Notes: generated by a model not told the origin, from the letters alone. Shown: positions 18,095 through 27,481, numbered from the stretch's first letter. The stretch: DNA of 64,000 bases from Enterococcus innesii (GCA_018982785.1 JAHHEN010000004.1:439001-503000); one strand, 5' to 3'. Numbers and translations are program-made.

Positions 18095-18792
18095 TCCGGG
18101 TTGGAATCGTGGAAGATCAAGAAGAATATCGGCAACAGCTCTTGTCTTATTTACAGACATTTCAAGAAAAAGAAGGAGTCGTTTTTCAAGTAGAAACCTT
18201 TCATGATGGGTATGATTTCGTAGAACGTTATGACTCGGAATTTGATTTACTGCTGATGGATATCCATCTACCATTGATCGATGGAATGTCAGCGATCGAG
18301 GAAATTCGCAAGCGGGATTCCGATGTCTTCGTCATTTTTATTACCAGTACGGCGCAATATGCAGTTAAAGGCTATGATGTCAATGCTATTGGCTATATCC
18401 TTAAACCCTTTAATTATTATTCGTTGTCGGAGTATTTAAAAAAAACAATCAAGCGACTGAAGATGAAAGAAGACAGTTTTCTGCGTATCAAAGCCGGACA
18501 GAATTATTATCGCGTCAATCAAGACGCGATTCAGTACGTGGAAAGCCAAGGACATAAATTGATTTTTAAATTAACTGATCAAGAATTGGAATCGATCGGT
18601 GTCATGCGGGAATTGGAGCAGCAGTTACAACCAGATCGTTTTTTGAGAATCCATCGTGGGTTTATTGTCAATCTGAGGCATATCACGGGTATTAATCATT
18701 CGACTGTGATTGTTGGAGAAGCAGAGTTGCCTATCAGCCGAGGAAAACGCAAATTGATCATGGATACACTGGCGAAACAATGGCATGTCTAA
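18091..18792 (+). CDS. LytTR-family response regulator (AgrA/ComE type)
   Basis: A 233-aa protein. The receiver domain (about 1-120) has acidic residues Glu8 and Asp9, the phospho-acceptor Asp57 in LLLMDIHLP, and the conserved Lys in ILKPFN. A LytTR DNA-binding domain (about 135-233) follows, with the typical YVESQGHK and FLRIHRGFIVN. LytTR proteins bind paired 9-bp direct repeats about 21 bp apart. Such pairs stand upstream of the two glycosidase operons at 3909 and 7656, making these its likely targets. It is followed after 27 bases by its histidine kinase. Confidence 0.92.
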   Translation: MIRVGIVEDQEEYRQQLLSYLQTFQEKEGVVFQVETFHDGYDFVERYDSEFDLLLMDIHLPLIDGMSAIEEIRKRDSDVFVIFITSTAQYAVKGYDVNAIGYILKPFNYYSLSEYLKKTIKRLKMKEDSFLRIKAGQNYYRVNQDAIQYVESQGHKLIFKLTDQELESIGVMRELEQQLQPDRFLRIHRGFIVNLRHITGINHSTVIVGEAELPISRGKRKLIMDTLAKQWHV

Positions 18793-18819
18793 ATGACTAT
18801 TAGATGAGGTGAAGCAATT

Positions 18820-20156
18820 TTGTCCCCGTATCAACTATCAGAAACTCCAGGTATTTTTTATGCGATCGCTTATTGGATGAGTACCTTACTTTTCGTATTA
18901 CTGACGAAAACAGAGAAGCTAACCAAGAAAAAAATTGGACGGGTTTTTGTATTCCTTTTGATCTTGTATCTGCATATGGAAATCATTAATTCCGATGTCT
19001 CACAAGTCTATTTTATTCCGATCATTATCATTTCAGCACTTATAATGTTTCTATTTCTTTTTACCACTGCTGAGATTCCGTGGAAAAATGCCTTGTATTT
19101 CACTGCACGGGCATTTATCGTAGGTGAATTTGCTGCATCACTCACGTATCAAATCTACTATTTCCTTGTACTGGATTTCAAAGTTTCCTTCGATTATATC
19201 GGGACCTATGCGTTTATTTTTTTTGGATGCAGTGTCTTGCTAGGACTGTTGTACAAATTAGAAAAACGGTTTGTGATTGAAAGCCCTAACAAGTCATCAC
19301 CTATCGGGAAATCGCTTCGGTGATGATCATCGTGATCGTTGTTTTTACCATGAGCAATATCAGCTATGTGTATCAAAATACCCCTTTTAGTGGCAGTATG
19401 GCTAGAGATATTTTTAATATTCGAACGATGGTGGATTTTGGTGGAGTGGCGCTGCTGTTTGCCTACCACGTTCAATTGAATGAAATGAAACAAAAATTTG
19501 AGGTTCAGAAGTTAGAAAGCTTGCTAAAAAACCAAATGATCAATTATCAAACCTCGGAAAGAAGCATTGAGATCATCAATCAAAAGTATCACGATCTGAA
19601 ACACTTGATCAATATTTTGAAAAATGATCCCCTTTCACAGGAGACACAGGATTATTTGGCTGTCATGGAAAAAGAAATCAACTCCTATGATTTAAGGATG
19701 GACACCGGCAATAGTGTGTTAGATATTGTTTTGACAGGAAAACAAATCTTTTGTCAGAAAGAAAAAATCACCTTCACCGTGATTGCAGATGGTGCCAGTC
19801 TATCTTTTATGAATTCAGTGGATATCAGTACGCTTTTCGGTAATATTATCGACAACGCCATTGAAAGTGTCCGCAAAATCACCAAAGAAGATAATCGCTT
19901 GATTCAATTGAAAATCAGCCGTAAAGGGGAGATGCTTTTGATCTGTCTAGAAAATCGCTACGAAGAACCCTTGACGTTTGAAAACGGTTTGCCGATCACT
20001 ACCAAGAAAGACAAACGTTTTCATGGGTATGGATTAAAAAGTGTCCGCGAAACGGTGAATAAATACAAAGGAACGATGGTCATCCAAACAGAAGATGGCT
20101 GGTTTGAACTGAAATTGCTGTTTCCCGTAAAGCATTCTATGCCAAAACGAGGATGA
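18820..20156 (+). CDS. GHKL-type sensor histidine kinase, partner of the LytTR regulator (one frameshift)
   Basis: About 445 aa after repair. The TTG at 18820 has GAGGTGA upstream. The N-terminal half has about six membrane helices (residues 10-220). A linker helix follows, then the phospho-acceptor His in KYHDLKHLIN. The ATPase domain has FGNIIDNAIES (N box) and HGYGLKSVRETV (G box). This is the HPK10/AgrC-ComD type, whose better-known members sense secreted peptides, but the ligand here is unknown. The frame breaks near 19291 in AACAAG. One added A gives a continuous reading through TYREIASVM, so this is probably a sequence error. A terminator follows. Confidence 0.87.
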
Positions 20157-20162
20157 ATCGGG

Positions 20163-20190
20163 GCAGATATCGCTAAGATATCTGCTTTTT
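20163..20190 (+). terminator. Terminator of the LytTR two-component operon
   Basis: GCAGATATC (20163-20171) and GATATCTGC (20177-20185) form a perfect 9-bp stem with a 5-base loop and five T. Confidence 0.9.
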
Positions 20191-20233
20191 CTGTAAAAAT
20201 GAAAACTTTGCACTATATTTCAGAAAGAAATTC

Positions 20234-20242
20234 TGGTATAAT
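20234..20242 (+). promoter_or_regulatory. Extended -10 promoter of typA
   Basis: TGGTATAAT (perfect TATAAT at 20237-20242) lies about 40 bases before the TTG start. The -35 region is poor, as usual for extended -10 promoters. Confidence 0.6.
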
Positions 20243-20283
20243 GGCTTGTCGAGTGCAATGTCACCAAAAAAGGAGTTTATAAA

Positions 20284-22122
20284 TTGAATATTAGAAATGA
20301 TATCCGCAACGTCGCTATTATTGCCCACGTTGACCACGGAAAAACTACATTAGTTGATGAATTATTGAAACAATCCCAAACGTTAGATAGCCATACCCAA
20401 TTACAAGAACGGGCGATGGATTCAAATGCGATCGAAAAAGAACGTGGTATCACGATCTTAGCGAAAAATACAGCGGTTGAATACAACGGTACAAAAATCA
20501 ATATCATGGATACCCCAGGACACGCGGACTTCGGTGGTGAAGTAGAGCGGATCATGAAAATGGTCGATGGTGTTGTTTTAGTTGTTGATGCTTATGAAGG
20601 AACAATGCCTCAAACACGTTTCGTATTGAAAAAAGCGTTGGAACAACATTTAGTACCAATCGTTGTTGTCAACAAAATCGACAAACCATCTGCTCGTCCT
20701 GAGCATGTTGTCGATGAAGTCTTGGAACTATTTATCGAATTAGGTGCAGACGATGACCAATTGGACTTCCCAGTGATCTACGCTTCAGCGATCAACGGAA
20801 CTTCAAGTGAATCAGATGATCCTGCTGATCAACAAAAAACGATGGCACCATTGTTCGATACGATCATCGAACATATTCCAGCGCCAATCGACAACAGCGA
20901 CGAACCATTGCAATTCCAAGTATCTTTACTTGATTACAATGATTACGTTGGACGTATCGGAATCGGCCGTGTCTTCCGTGGAACGATCAAAGTTGGTGAC
21001 CAAGTTGCTTTGATGAAACTTGATGGCCAAGTGAAGAAATTCCGTGTCACAAAATTATTCGGTTTCTTCGGTTTGAAACGTTTAGAGATCCAAGAAGCGA
21101 AAGCTGGCGATTTGATCGCTGTTTCTGGGATGGAAGACATCTTCGTTGGTGAAACAGTCACACCGATCGATCACCAAGATTCATTGCCTGTTTTACACAT
21201 TGATGAGCCAACGTTACAAATGACCTTTGTCGTGAACAACTCACCATTTGCAGGTCGTGAAGGGAAATTCGTAACCGCTCGTAAAATTGAAGAACGCTTG
21301 ATGGCGCAACTACAAACAGACGTGTCTCTACGTGTTGAACCAATCGGACCAGATTCTTGGACTGTTTCAGGACGTGGCGAACTTCATTTATCGATCTTGA
21401 TCGAAAACATGCGTCGTGAAGGCTTTGAATTGCAAGTTTCTCGTCCAGAAGTTATCGAACGCGAAATCGATGGCGTGAAATGCGAACCATTTGAACGAGT
21501 GCAAATCGACACACCAGAAGAATACATGGGTTCAGTGATTGAATCACTAGGGATTCGTAAAGCAGAAATGCAAGACATGATCAATACAGGAAATGGACAA
21601 GTACGGATCATTTTCTTAGCACCAGCTCGTGGCTTGATCGGCTATACGACAGAATTCCTATCAATGACTCGCGGGTACGGTATCATGCACCACACCTTCG
21701 ACCAATACTTGCCAATGATTCAAGGGCAAATCGGCGGACGCCACCACGGCGCACTTGTATCGATCGATACAGGAAAAGCAACGACTTACTCAATCATGAG
21801 TATTGAAGAACGTGGAACGGTCTTCGTTGAACCAGGTACTGAAGTATATGAAGGAATGATCGTCGGCGAAAACTCTCGTGACAATGACTTAACGGTCAAT
21901 ATTACGAAGGCAAAACAAATGACCAACGTCCGTTCAGCAACGAAAGACCAAACATCTGTCATCAAGAAACCAAGAATCCTTTCACTAGAAGAATCATTGG
22001 AGTTCTTGAACGATGACGAATACTGTGAAGTAACACCAGAAAGCATTCGTTTGAGAAAACAAATCTTAAACAAGAGCGAACGGGAAAAATCACAGAAAAA
22101 GAAAAAAACAGCTGACAAATAA
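20284..22122 (+). CDS. typA: Ribosome-associated translational GTPase TypA/BipA
   Basis: A 612-aa protein, the normal length. The TTG at 20284 is preceded by AAGGAG. The G domain has the P-loop AHVDHGKTT (about 15-23), switch II DTPGHADFGGEV and NKID. Domain II and two EF-G-like alpha/beta domains follow, and the BipA-specific C-terminal domain carries GQIGGRHHGALVS. It binds ribosomes at the EF-G site and aids 50S assembly and stress growth. Codon use is strongly biased to preferred codons, in contrast to the upstream glycosidase block, as expected for a well-expressed housekeeping gene. Confidence 0.97.
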   Translation: MNIRNDIRNVAIIAHVDHGKTTLVDELLKQSQTLDSHTQLQERAMDSNAIEKERGITILAKNTAVEYNGTKINIMDTPGHADFGGEVERIMKMVDGVVLVVDAYEGTMPQTRFVLKKALEQHLVPIVVVNKIDKPSARPEHVVDEVLELFIELGADDDQLDFPVIYASAINGTSSESDDPADQQKTMAPLFDTIIEHIPAPIDNSDEPLQFQVSLLDYNDYVGRIGIGRVFRGTIKVGDQVALMKLDGQVKKFRVTKLFGFFGLKRLEIQEAKAGDLIAVSGMEDIFVGETVTPIDHQDSLPVLHIDEPTLQMTFVVNNSPFAGREGKFVTARKIEERLMAQLQTDVSLRVEPIGPDSWTVSGRGELHLSILIENMRREGFELQVSRPEVIEREIDGVKCEPFERVQIDTPEEYMGSVIESLGIRKAEMQDMINTGNGQVRIIFLAPARGLIGYTTEFLSMTRGYGIMHHTFDQYLPMIQGQIGGRHHGALVSIDTGKATTYSIMSIEERGTVFVEPGTEVYEGMIVGENSRDNDLTVNITKAKQMTNVRSATKDQTSVIKKPRILSLEESLEFLNDDEYCEVTPESIRLRKQILNKSEREKSQKKKKTADK

Positions 22123-22165
22123 ACAATGATCAAGGTTTTTACCAACTTCTGATCTATTCGATTTT

Positions 22166-22263
22166 CCGAAGGATGGAAAAGGGATTGCTCCTGTGGTGCA
22201 GCGGCTCTTCGCCGCAACCCCTAGAAAAGCAATCAGCCGATTTCCCTCCTTCGGTTCTTTTTT
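22166..22263 (+). terminator. Large three-tier hairpin terminator after typA
   Basis: CCGAAGGA (22166-22173) pairs with TCCTTCGG near 22254. GGAAA with TTTCC extends the stem, GATTGCT pairs with AGCAATC, and an inner GCGGC-TCTTC-GCCGC hairpin caps it. A T-run follows at about 22255-22263. It is unusually long for an intrinsic terminator. Confidence 0.7.
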
Positions 22264-22362
22264 GCACGTCTACCCGATCTGTTGAAACGTTAAAATAAGC
22301 ACCGCTTGCAATTTCGACCATTCCTTTTTAAAATGGAGAAAGTAAGCACAAAGGAGAAATCT

Positions 22363-23730
22363 ATGAAAAATTATCCTGTTAAAAAGAATCAGGAACTTGA
22401 AGTCGATATTTTGGATCTTTCCCATGAAGGAAATGGGATCGCCAAAGTCGATGGTTACCTATTATTTATTGAAAACACCCTGCCAAATGAGCGTGCCTTA
22501 GTCAAAGTGTTGAAAGTCGGCAACAAATTTGGTTTTGCCAAAGTGATGAAATTGTTGCAAGCAAGTCCTGATCGGCAAGAATTGCCGAATGAAGCATTGT
22601 TGCGTACCGGGATCGCCCCATTGAGTCATTTGAGCTATGACAAACAATTAGCCTTCAAACAGCAGCAAGTAGAGAATGTTTTGGCTAAAATCGCCAAACT
22701 GCCTGAAATCAAGGTCAATGCACCAATCGGAATGGAAAAACCATTTGGTTACCGCAACAAAGCGCAAATCCCTGTGCAAAAGATTCATGGAAAATTAACG
22801 ACTGGATTTTACCGCAAAAACAGCCATACTCTGGTACCGATTGAAGACTTTTATATTCAAGATCCAAACATTGATCAAGCAATCATCAAAGTCAGAGATA
22901 TTTTGCAGCGCTTCAATGTCAAAGCCTACAATGAAGAAGCCCATGAAGGGTTCTTACGCCACATTGTCGTTCGTCGTGGGCATCACTCAGGTGAAATGAT
23001 GGTCGTATTAGTGACACGTAAACCGAAATTCTTCAAAGGAGAAGAGATCGCGGAAGTGATCCACGAAGAGATTCCAGAGGTTGTTTCTGTCATTCAAAAC
23101 ATCAATGAAGAAAAAACCAATGTGATCATGGGGGAATTCGAGCGTGTCTTGTATGGCAAGGCATCGATCGATGATCAATTATTAGGCAAAACCTTCCAAA
23201 TCTCAGCGAAATCTTTCTACCAAGTCAACACAGCGCAAACAGAAGTCTTGTACCAAACCGCCTTCGAGATGGCACAACTGTCTGAAAATGATGTCGTTGT
23301 GGATGCCTATGCAGGAATCGGAACGATCGGGATCAGTTTGGCTGATCGCGTGAAAGAAGTGTTAGGGATGGAAGTGATTCCTGAGGCGGTGAACGATGCC
23401 AAAGCCAATGCCAAAAGAAATGGTGTCGAAAATGTGCATTACTTTATCGGAAAAGCCGAAAAAATCATGCCGCAATGGCTACGTGAAGGCATTCAACCGA
23501 CAGTCGTCTTCGTTGATCCACCTCGCAAAGGTTTAGATGCTAGCTTTATCGAAACGACCGCTGCGGTTAAACCAGAGCGCATCGTCTACATTTCCTGCAA
23601 TCCAGCAACCTTGGCTCGTGACCTCGCATTGTTTGCGGAAGAAGGGTATGTGACAAAAGAAGTCCAACCTGTTGATTTGTTCCCGCAAACGACCCATGTG
23701 GAGTGTGTCGTGTTGTTAGAACGTCATTAA
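22363..23730 (+). CDS. rlmD: 23S rRNA (uracil-5-)-methyltransferase RlmD/RlmCD-like
   Basis: A 455-aa protein. The ATG at 22363 has AAAGGAG upstream; the longer frame from 22306 is not supported. An N-terminal TRAM domain (about 1-60) is followed by a linker and a SAM methyltransferase domain with VVDAYAGIGTIGI. The motif VDPPRKGLD and the catalytic Cys in YISCNPATLARDL complete the active site. It methylates U to m5U in 23S rRNA; Firmicute members may modify two sites. The four-cysteine Fe-S cluster of E. coli RlmD is absent (RTGIAPLSHLSYDKQ stands in that region). It stands alone after typA. Confidence 0.93.
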   Translation: MKNYPVKKNQELEVDILDLSHEGNGIAKVDGYLLFIENTLPNERALVKVLKVGNKFGFAKVMKLLQASPDRQELPNEALLRTGIAPLSHLSYDKQLAFKQQQVENVLAKIAKLPEIKVNAPIGMEKPFGYRNKAQIPVQKIHGKLTTGFYRKNSHTLVPIEDFYIQDPNIDQAIIKVRDILQRFNVKAYNEEAHEGFLRHIVVRRGHHSGEMMVVLVTRKPKFFKGEEIAEVIHEEIPEVVSVIQNINEEKTNVIMGEFERVLYGKASIDDQLLGKTFQISAKSFYQVNTAQTEVLYQTAFEMAQLSENDVVVDAYAGIGTIGISLADRVKEVLGMEVIPEAVNDAKANAKRNGVENVHYFIGKAEKIMPQWLREGIQPTVVFVDPPRKGLDASFIETTAAVKPERIVYISCNPATLARDLALFAEEGYVTKEVQPVDLFPQTTHVECVVLLERH

Positions 23731-24152
23731 GAAATAACAAGTTTTTTCAGCAATTTTGACCGTGAGTTCTTTTTATGGTAATTGTCATAAAATCTTACGA
23801 TAGCAAAGTTACTAGAGAAAGCGAGTCAATTGAGAAATAAGCAACTATAACCCATTTGTCTCTCTAATTACGTCGATTTTGACGTTTAGAATGGATGAAA
23901 GATAAAACCAAAAACTGGAACTGAAAGACACTCTTTCTGTTCCAGTTTTTTTGTTCTTTCTCACTATTGATGAGCAGGGAAAAAATCAATGTAAAAAGCA
24001 GTGAAGCTTCAAATATGCAGACAGCCAAATCCTTTAACAAAATGGTTTGTCGGCAATTTATAGTTAATGTGTATAAAAATATGGCATGTGGTGATTAGAA
24101 AGTATTATAATAAACGTAGTAAACAGAAAATTTTTGTTAGGAGGGATTGCAC
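23731..24152. other. 422-bp intergenic region, rlmD to PEP carboxykinase-like gene
   Basis: It contains a small perfect hairpin ACGTC-GATTTT-GACGT near 23871-23886, the terminator listed separately, and a TATAAT at 24106-24111 without a clear -35 (probable promoter of the next gene). No ORF with a ribosome site and no riboswitch class was recognised. Confidence 0.5.
23909..23954 (+). terminator. Terminator after rlmD
   Basis: A long stem with one mismatch: AACTGGAACTGAAAGA pairs with TCTTTCTGTTCCAGTT around a CAC loop, followed by seven T. It lies 180 bases after the rlmD stop. Confidence 0.85.
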
Positions 24153-25814
24153 ATGGCAACGATTCGTGCATTTTCACACAAAGAGATTACACCGCAGAAT
24201 ACGCATTTGTCGAGTTTTAAAGTGTTGATAGAGTCAGCTTTTTATGGGAACAATGTCACTTGGATTCATGATCTAGCCACTGCCTATCACTTAGCAAAAG
24301 AATCTTCTGGTGCTATTCTTACGGATATGCCGGTCACCCACACCGAAGAGCTAGGTTTACCAGAGGATGCAAAAGTCATCGTGTTTAATGACGGGAAAGT
24401 AGTCGGGCGGACAGCAGCAGCTCGACGCATCATCGGACATCCCGGGATTGATCGAAAATTGTATGAAGGGATTTTAAGAGATGCTTTGTTTCAAGGGACA
24501 CGTAAAAAATTTTATGGCAGTGAAGTTGTTGTAGGATTAGACGAAGCGTTTATGGTCAAAGCTCACCTGTTGTTACCAGAGCACTATGAAACCAATTTTT
24601 ACTCTTATTTGTTGAATTTTCAATTGATGACGAAATCATGGGAGGAAAGGTATCAACGTTCCAAAGAATATCCAGAGACGGACATTTTTTTGTACGCTGA
24701 TCCAGATTGGTCTCATCCTGATTTTCCTTATGGGCTGTCTCTCTTTGATCCTGAACACAATGTTGCGGCAGTCTTAGGCTTAAACTATTTTGGTGAATTG
24801 AAAAAAGCGACATTAACTTTGGCTTGGGCTACCGCGCATCGCAATGGCTTTGTGGCGTGTCATGGGGGAATGAAGCAATATCAGTTACCGAATCGAACAT
24901 TTACGATGGCTGCTTTTGGTCTTTCAGGATCAGGAAAATCGACTATCACATTGGCGGAACATGATGGCAAATATGAGATCAAGGTTCTGCATGACGATGC
25001 GTTTGTGATTAATCAAACAAATGGTGCATCCACTGCTCTGGAGCCTTCTTATTTTGATAAAACGCAAGACTATCCATTAACCAACCCAAATGTCCGCTAC
25101 TTTATCACCTGTCAAAATGTTGGGGTTACTTTGGACGAGGAAGGAAAAAAGGTCCTCGTGACCCAAGATATTCGTAACGGGAATGGCCGAACCGTCAAAT
25201 CACGGTATGTCACACCCAATCGGGTGGATCATTTAGATTCGCCGATCGATGCAGTATTTTGGATCATGAAAGATGACACGCTGCCTCCTGTAGTAAAAAT
25301 TGACGATCCGATTTTAGCCGCTGTTTTTGGTTTGACCTTAGCTACGAAGCGTACGACAGCTGAACATGTTGTCGAGACCACGGATATAGATAAACTGGTC
25401 ATCGAACCTTATGCCAATCCATTTAGAGTTTATCCTTTAGGAGAAGATTTTGCTCATTTCATGCACTTATTCAAAGAAAACCAAACGGCTTGTTATATTC
25501 TAAATACAGGCTTTTTCAAAGACAAGAAAGTCACGCCTGAAGTCACGCTGACATCGATTGAAAAAATCGTAGAAGATAAGGCTGAATTTAAAAATTTTGG
25601 CGGGATCACAGAGATGAGTTTCCTGCCAGTAACAGGCTTTGAAGTTGATTTTCAAGATGTCTCTTATGTTGCTTATTTAAGAGAGCGGATGCAAGGACGG
25701 TTGGACTTTATTTTGGCTCAAGAAACAGAAAATGACGGCTATAATAAGCTGCCTAAAGAAGTAGCAAAGGCAATGGAAAAGGTGATTTCTAAATTAAGTG
25801 AGCTTCCTAGTTAA
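24153..25814 (+). CDS. ATP-type phosphoenolpyruvate carboxykinase family protein (divergent)
   Basis: A 553-aa protein; ATG 24153 follows AGGAGGG. The kinase core resembles ATP-PEPCK in order. NYFGELKKATLTL near residue 215 is equivalent to the metal-binding Lys segment, and VACHGG to the His segment. The P-loop is FGLSGSGKST near residue 258, followed by the Asp pair in LHDDAFVIN. NGRTVKSRYV lies where the PEPCK arginine segment is expected. PEPCK interconverts oxaloacetate and PEP with ATP. Overall similarity to classical PckA is low by eye, so a paralogue with another substrate is possible. Monocistronic. Confidence 0.75.
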   Translation: MATIRAFSHKEITPQNTHLSSFKVLIESAFYGNNVTWIHDLATAYHLAKESSGAILTDMPVTHTEELGLPEDAKVIVFNDGKVVGRTAAARRIIGHPGIDRKLYEGILRDALFQGTRKKFYGSEVVVGLDEAFMVKAHLLLPEHYETNFYSYLLNFQLMTKSWEERYQRSKEYPETDIFLYADPDWSHPDFPYGLSLFDPEHNVAAVLGLNYFGELKKATLTLAWATAHRNGFVACHGGMKQYQLPNRTFTMAAFGLSGSGKSTITLAEHDGKYEIKVLHDDAFVINQTNGASTALEPSYFDKTQDYPLTNPNVRYFITCQNVGVTLDEEGKKVLVTQDIRNGNGRTVKSRYVTPNRVDHLDSPIDAVFWIMKDDTLPPVVKIDDPILAAVFGLTLATKRTTAEHVVETTDIDKLVIEPYANPFRVYPLGEDFAHFMHLFKENQTACYILNTGFFKDKKVTPEVTLTSIEKIVEDKAEFKNFGGITEMSFLPVTGFEVDFQDVSYVAYLRERMQGRLDFILAQETENDGYNKLPKEVAKAMEKVISKLSELPS

Positions 25815-25888
25815 TTCAATTGAATCAAACTTTCGCAAGCGGCTTTTCTTCCTGAAACACTTATTTGGTTAGCCAGAAAGGAGCGATT

Positions 25889-26317
25889 ATGAGCATTCAG
25901 TTTCACCATATCCAAATCACAGTCAATGATGTAAAAAAAGCAGAAGGCTTTTATGACCAATTATTTGCACTATTAGGTTTCGACCTTCAGAAGAAATATT
26001 CTGGGTATTTAGAACATGCCGAGATGGAAGTAGTAGAATATATAGGGGATTCATTTGATTTCGGTATTTGTTCCCCACGAAAAGAATGGAAGAACGAGAA
26101 AATCGATTCAAGAAAACCGGGCTCTATTCAGCACATGGCGTTTAAGGCGGAAAGCCGTGAAATAGTAGATGCGATCTTTCCCAAAATAAAAGCCTTAGGG
26201 GTAAAGATCCTTCACGATCGACCAATGGAGTACAAAGAGCGCATCGCTCCTAACTACTATGCCTTATTCTTTGAAAGCCCAGAAGGCATTCGTTTTGAAT
26301 TATTTCATTATGCCTGA
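25889..26317 (+). CDS. VOC (glyoxalase/dioxygenase fold) family protein
   Basis: A 142-aa protein; ATG 25889 has AAAGGAG upstream. Paired beta-alpha-beta3 modules are seen: HHIQITVNDVKKAEGFYDQL at the start, SIQHMAFKA in the middle and FFESPEGIRFELFHY at the end. His7, a second His near residue 88 and the Glu near residue 137 are placed as metal ligands of the family. It could be glyoxalase I-like, a lyase or an antibiotic-binding member. The substrate is not inferable. It is close to the PEPCK-like gene but its own unit is unclear. Confidence 0.8.
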   Translation: MSIQFHHIQITVNDVKKAEGFYDQLFALLGFDLQKKYSGYLEHAEMEVVEYIGDSFDFGICSPRKEWKNEKIDSRKPGSIQHMAFKAESREIVDAIFPKIKALGVKILHDRPMEYKERIAPNYYALFFESPEGIRFELFHYA

Positions 26318-26651
26318 TTCCTTTCACTAAAAGAGTGGGGAATGAACGTGTTGCATGAGCGTGTTCTTATTCAGGTGATCTTTCATTATAGGTTCGGATG
26401 ACCTTGCGATTTCAGAGAAACTTTTTTCGAACCGGTTATCAGGAAAACTAGAACACTCTTTTTTTAAAGTACGTCCGTTTGGAAAAAACTATTTGATTTC
26501 TAAAATTCATTTGGACAATTCGAAGATGAAAATCTAACTCATGTGTTGAAAAAACGTTCGAATTTTTATCATTCTAGAAGCGAGTGCACTGTGGGTCAAT
26601 AAGGATTGTTGCGTTGATTGCAGGGCACTTAAGAGATGGAGGAGGAACAAT
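26318..26651. other. 334-bp intergenic region before the second toroid gene
   Basis: AAAGAGTG near 26329 and CACTCTTTTTTT near 26454 could pair around a 115-base interior and end transcription of the VOC gene. TTGAAA at 26546-26551 is a possible -35 with only weak -10 candidates. Nothing else was recognised. Confidence 0.35.
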
Positions 26652-27481
26652 ATGGATCAGAGGGTCCAGCAAGATATCGAAGCAATCATTTCCCATCAAT
26701 ATGATCATGGTGCCGATTTATGGTCGACGCCAGACCATAAATTACTAAAAGGAGCACCCTTTACGACCTTAGAAAGTCCTCATTATTTACTTGAACTTGG
26801 TATGTCTCGTGAGGAGAACTTATTAAAAGAGACAGCTGCATTGATCTTTCAAGGATGGAGAGAAGACGGCAGATTTAAAATTTCGCCGTCAGGGGGATCT
26901 ATCCTTGTCATACAGCACAGGCTTTGCGAACGCTGTGTGCTCTTGGTTACGCAAGGGACCAACGGCTGCAACAGACCTTTCACTATTTTCTTGCTACTCA
27001 GGAAGCAGATGGCGGCTGGAAGTGTAATAAGTATAGTTTTGGTCGCGGACCGGAGACCCACTTTTCTACTCCAATGACGACGTTAACGGTCCTTGATGCC
27101 TTTCGATATACTCATGATCGTGAGAAGATGGAAACGCTTCATCAAGCAATCGAATTTTTGCTTGCCCATTGGGAGATCCGGCAACCAATCAGTCCTTGTC
27201 ATTATGGGATGGGCACATTATTTATGCAGACAGAATATCCCTTTAGAGGGTACAATCTTTTTTATTATCTGTATGTCTTGTCTTTTTATCCTGCTGCCAG
27301 AAAAGACGCACGGTTTTTGGAGGCTTTGCAGCAGTTTGAATCGAAAGTTCAAAATGGCAATGTCATCGTAGAACGGGTCGTACCAAAACTGGGGAAACTG
27401 AATTTTTGTAAAAAAGGACAAATCAGTCCCTTTGCTACACAGCGTTACCAAGAAATCCTTGCTCGATTGGCAGAGGAATGA
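26652..27481 (+). CDS. Second alpha/alpha-toroid (prenyltransferase-like) protein (one frameshift)
   Basis: About 276 aa after repair; ATG 26652 has GGAGGA upstream. It contains TQEADGGWKC, the Q-x3-D-G-G-W repeat motif of the squalene-cyclase/prenyltransferase toroid. Around it are helical repeats such as MTTLTVLDAFRY and the cysteine/histidine-containing YPCHTAQALRTL. No signal peptide. The frame is lost in the G5 run at 26893-26897, and one more G rejoins SPSG to IYPCHTAQ. The function is unknown. It lies just upstream of the Bce-type regulator but with a separate promoter between them. Confidence 0.6.

Noticed and set aside
23731-24152. Riboswitch or T-box before the PEPCK-like gene
   Set aside because: Only small hairpins and one terminator are seen; no T-box or known aptamer motif was found.
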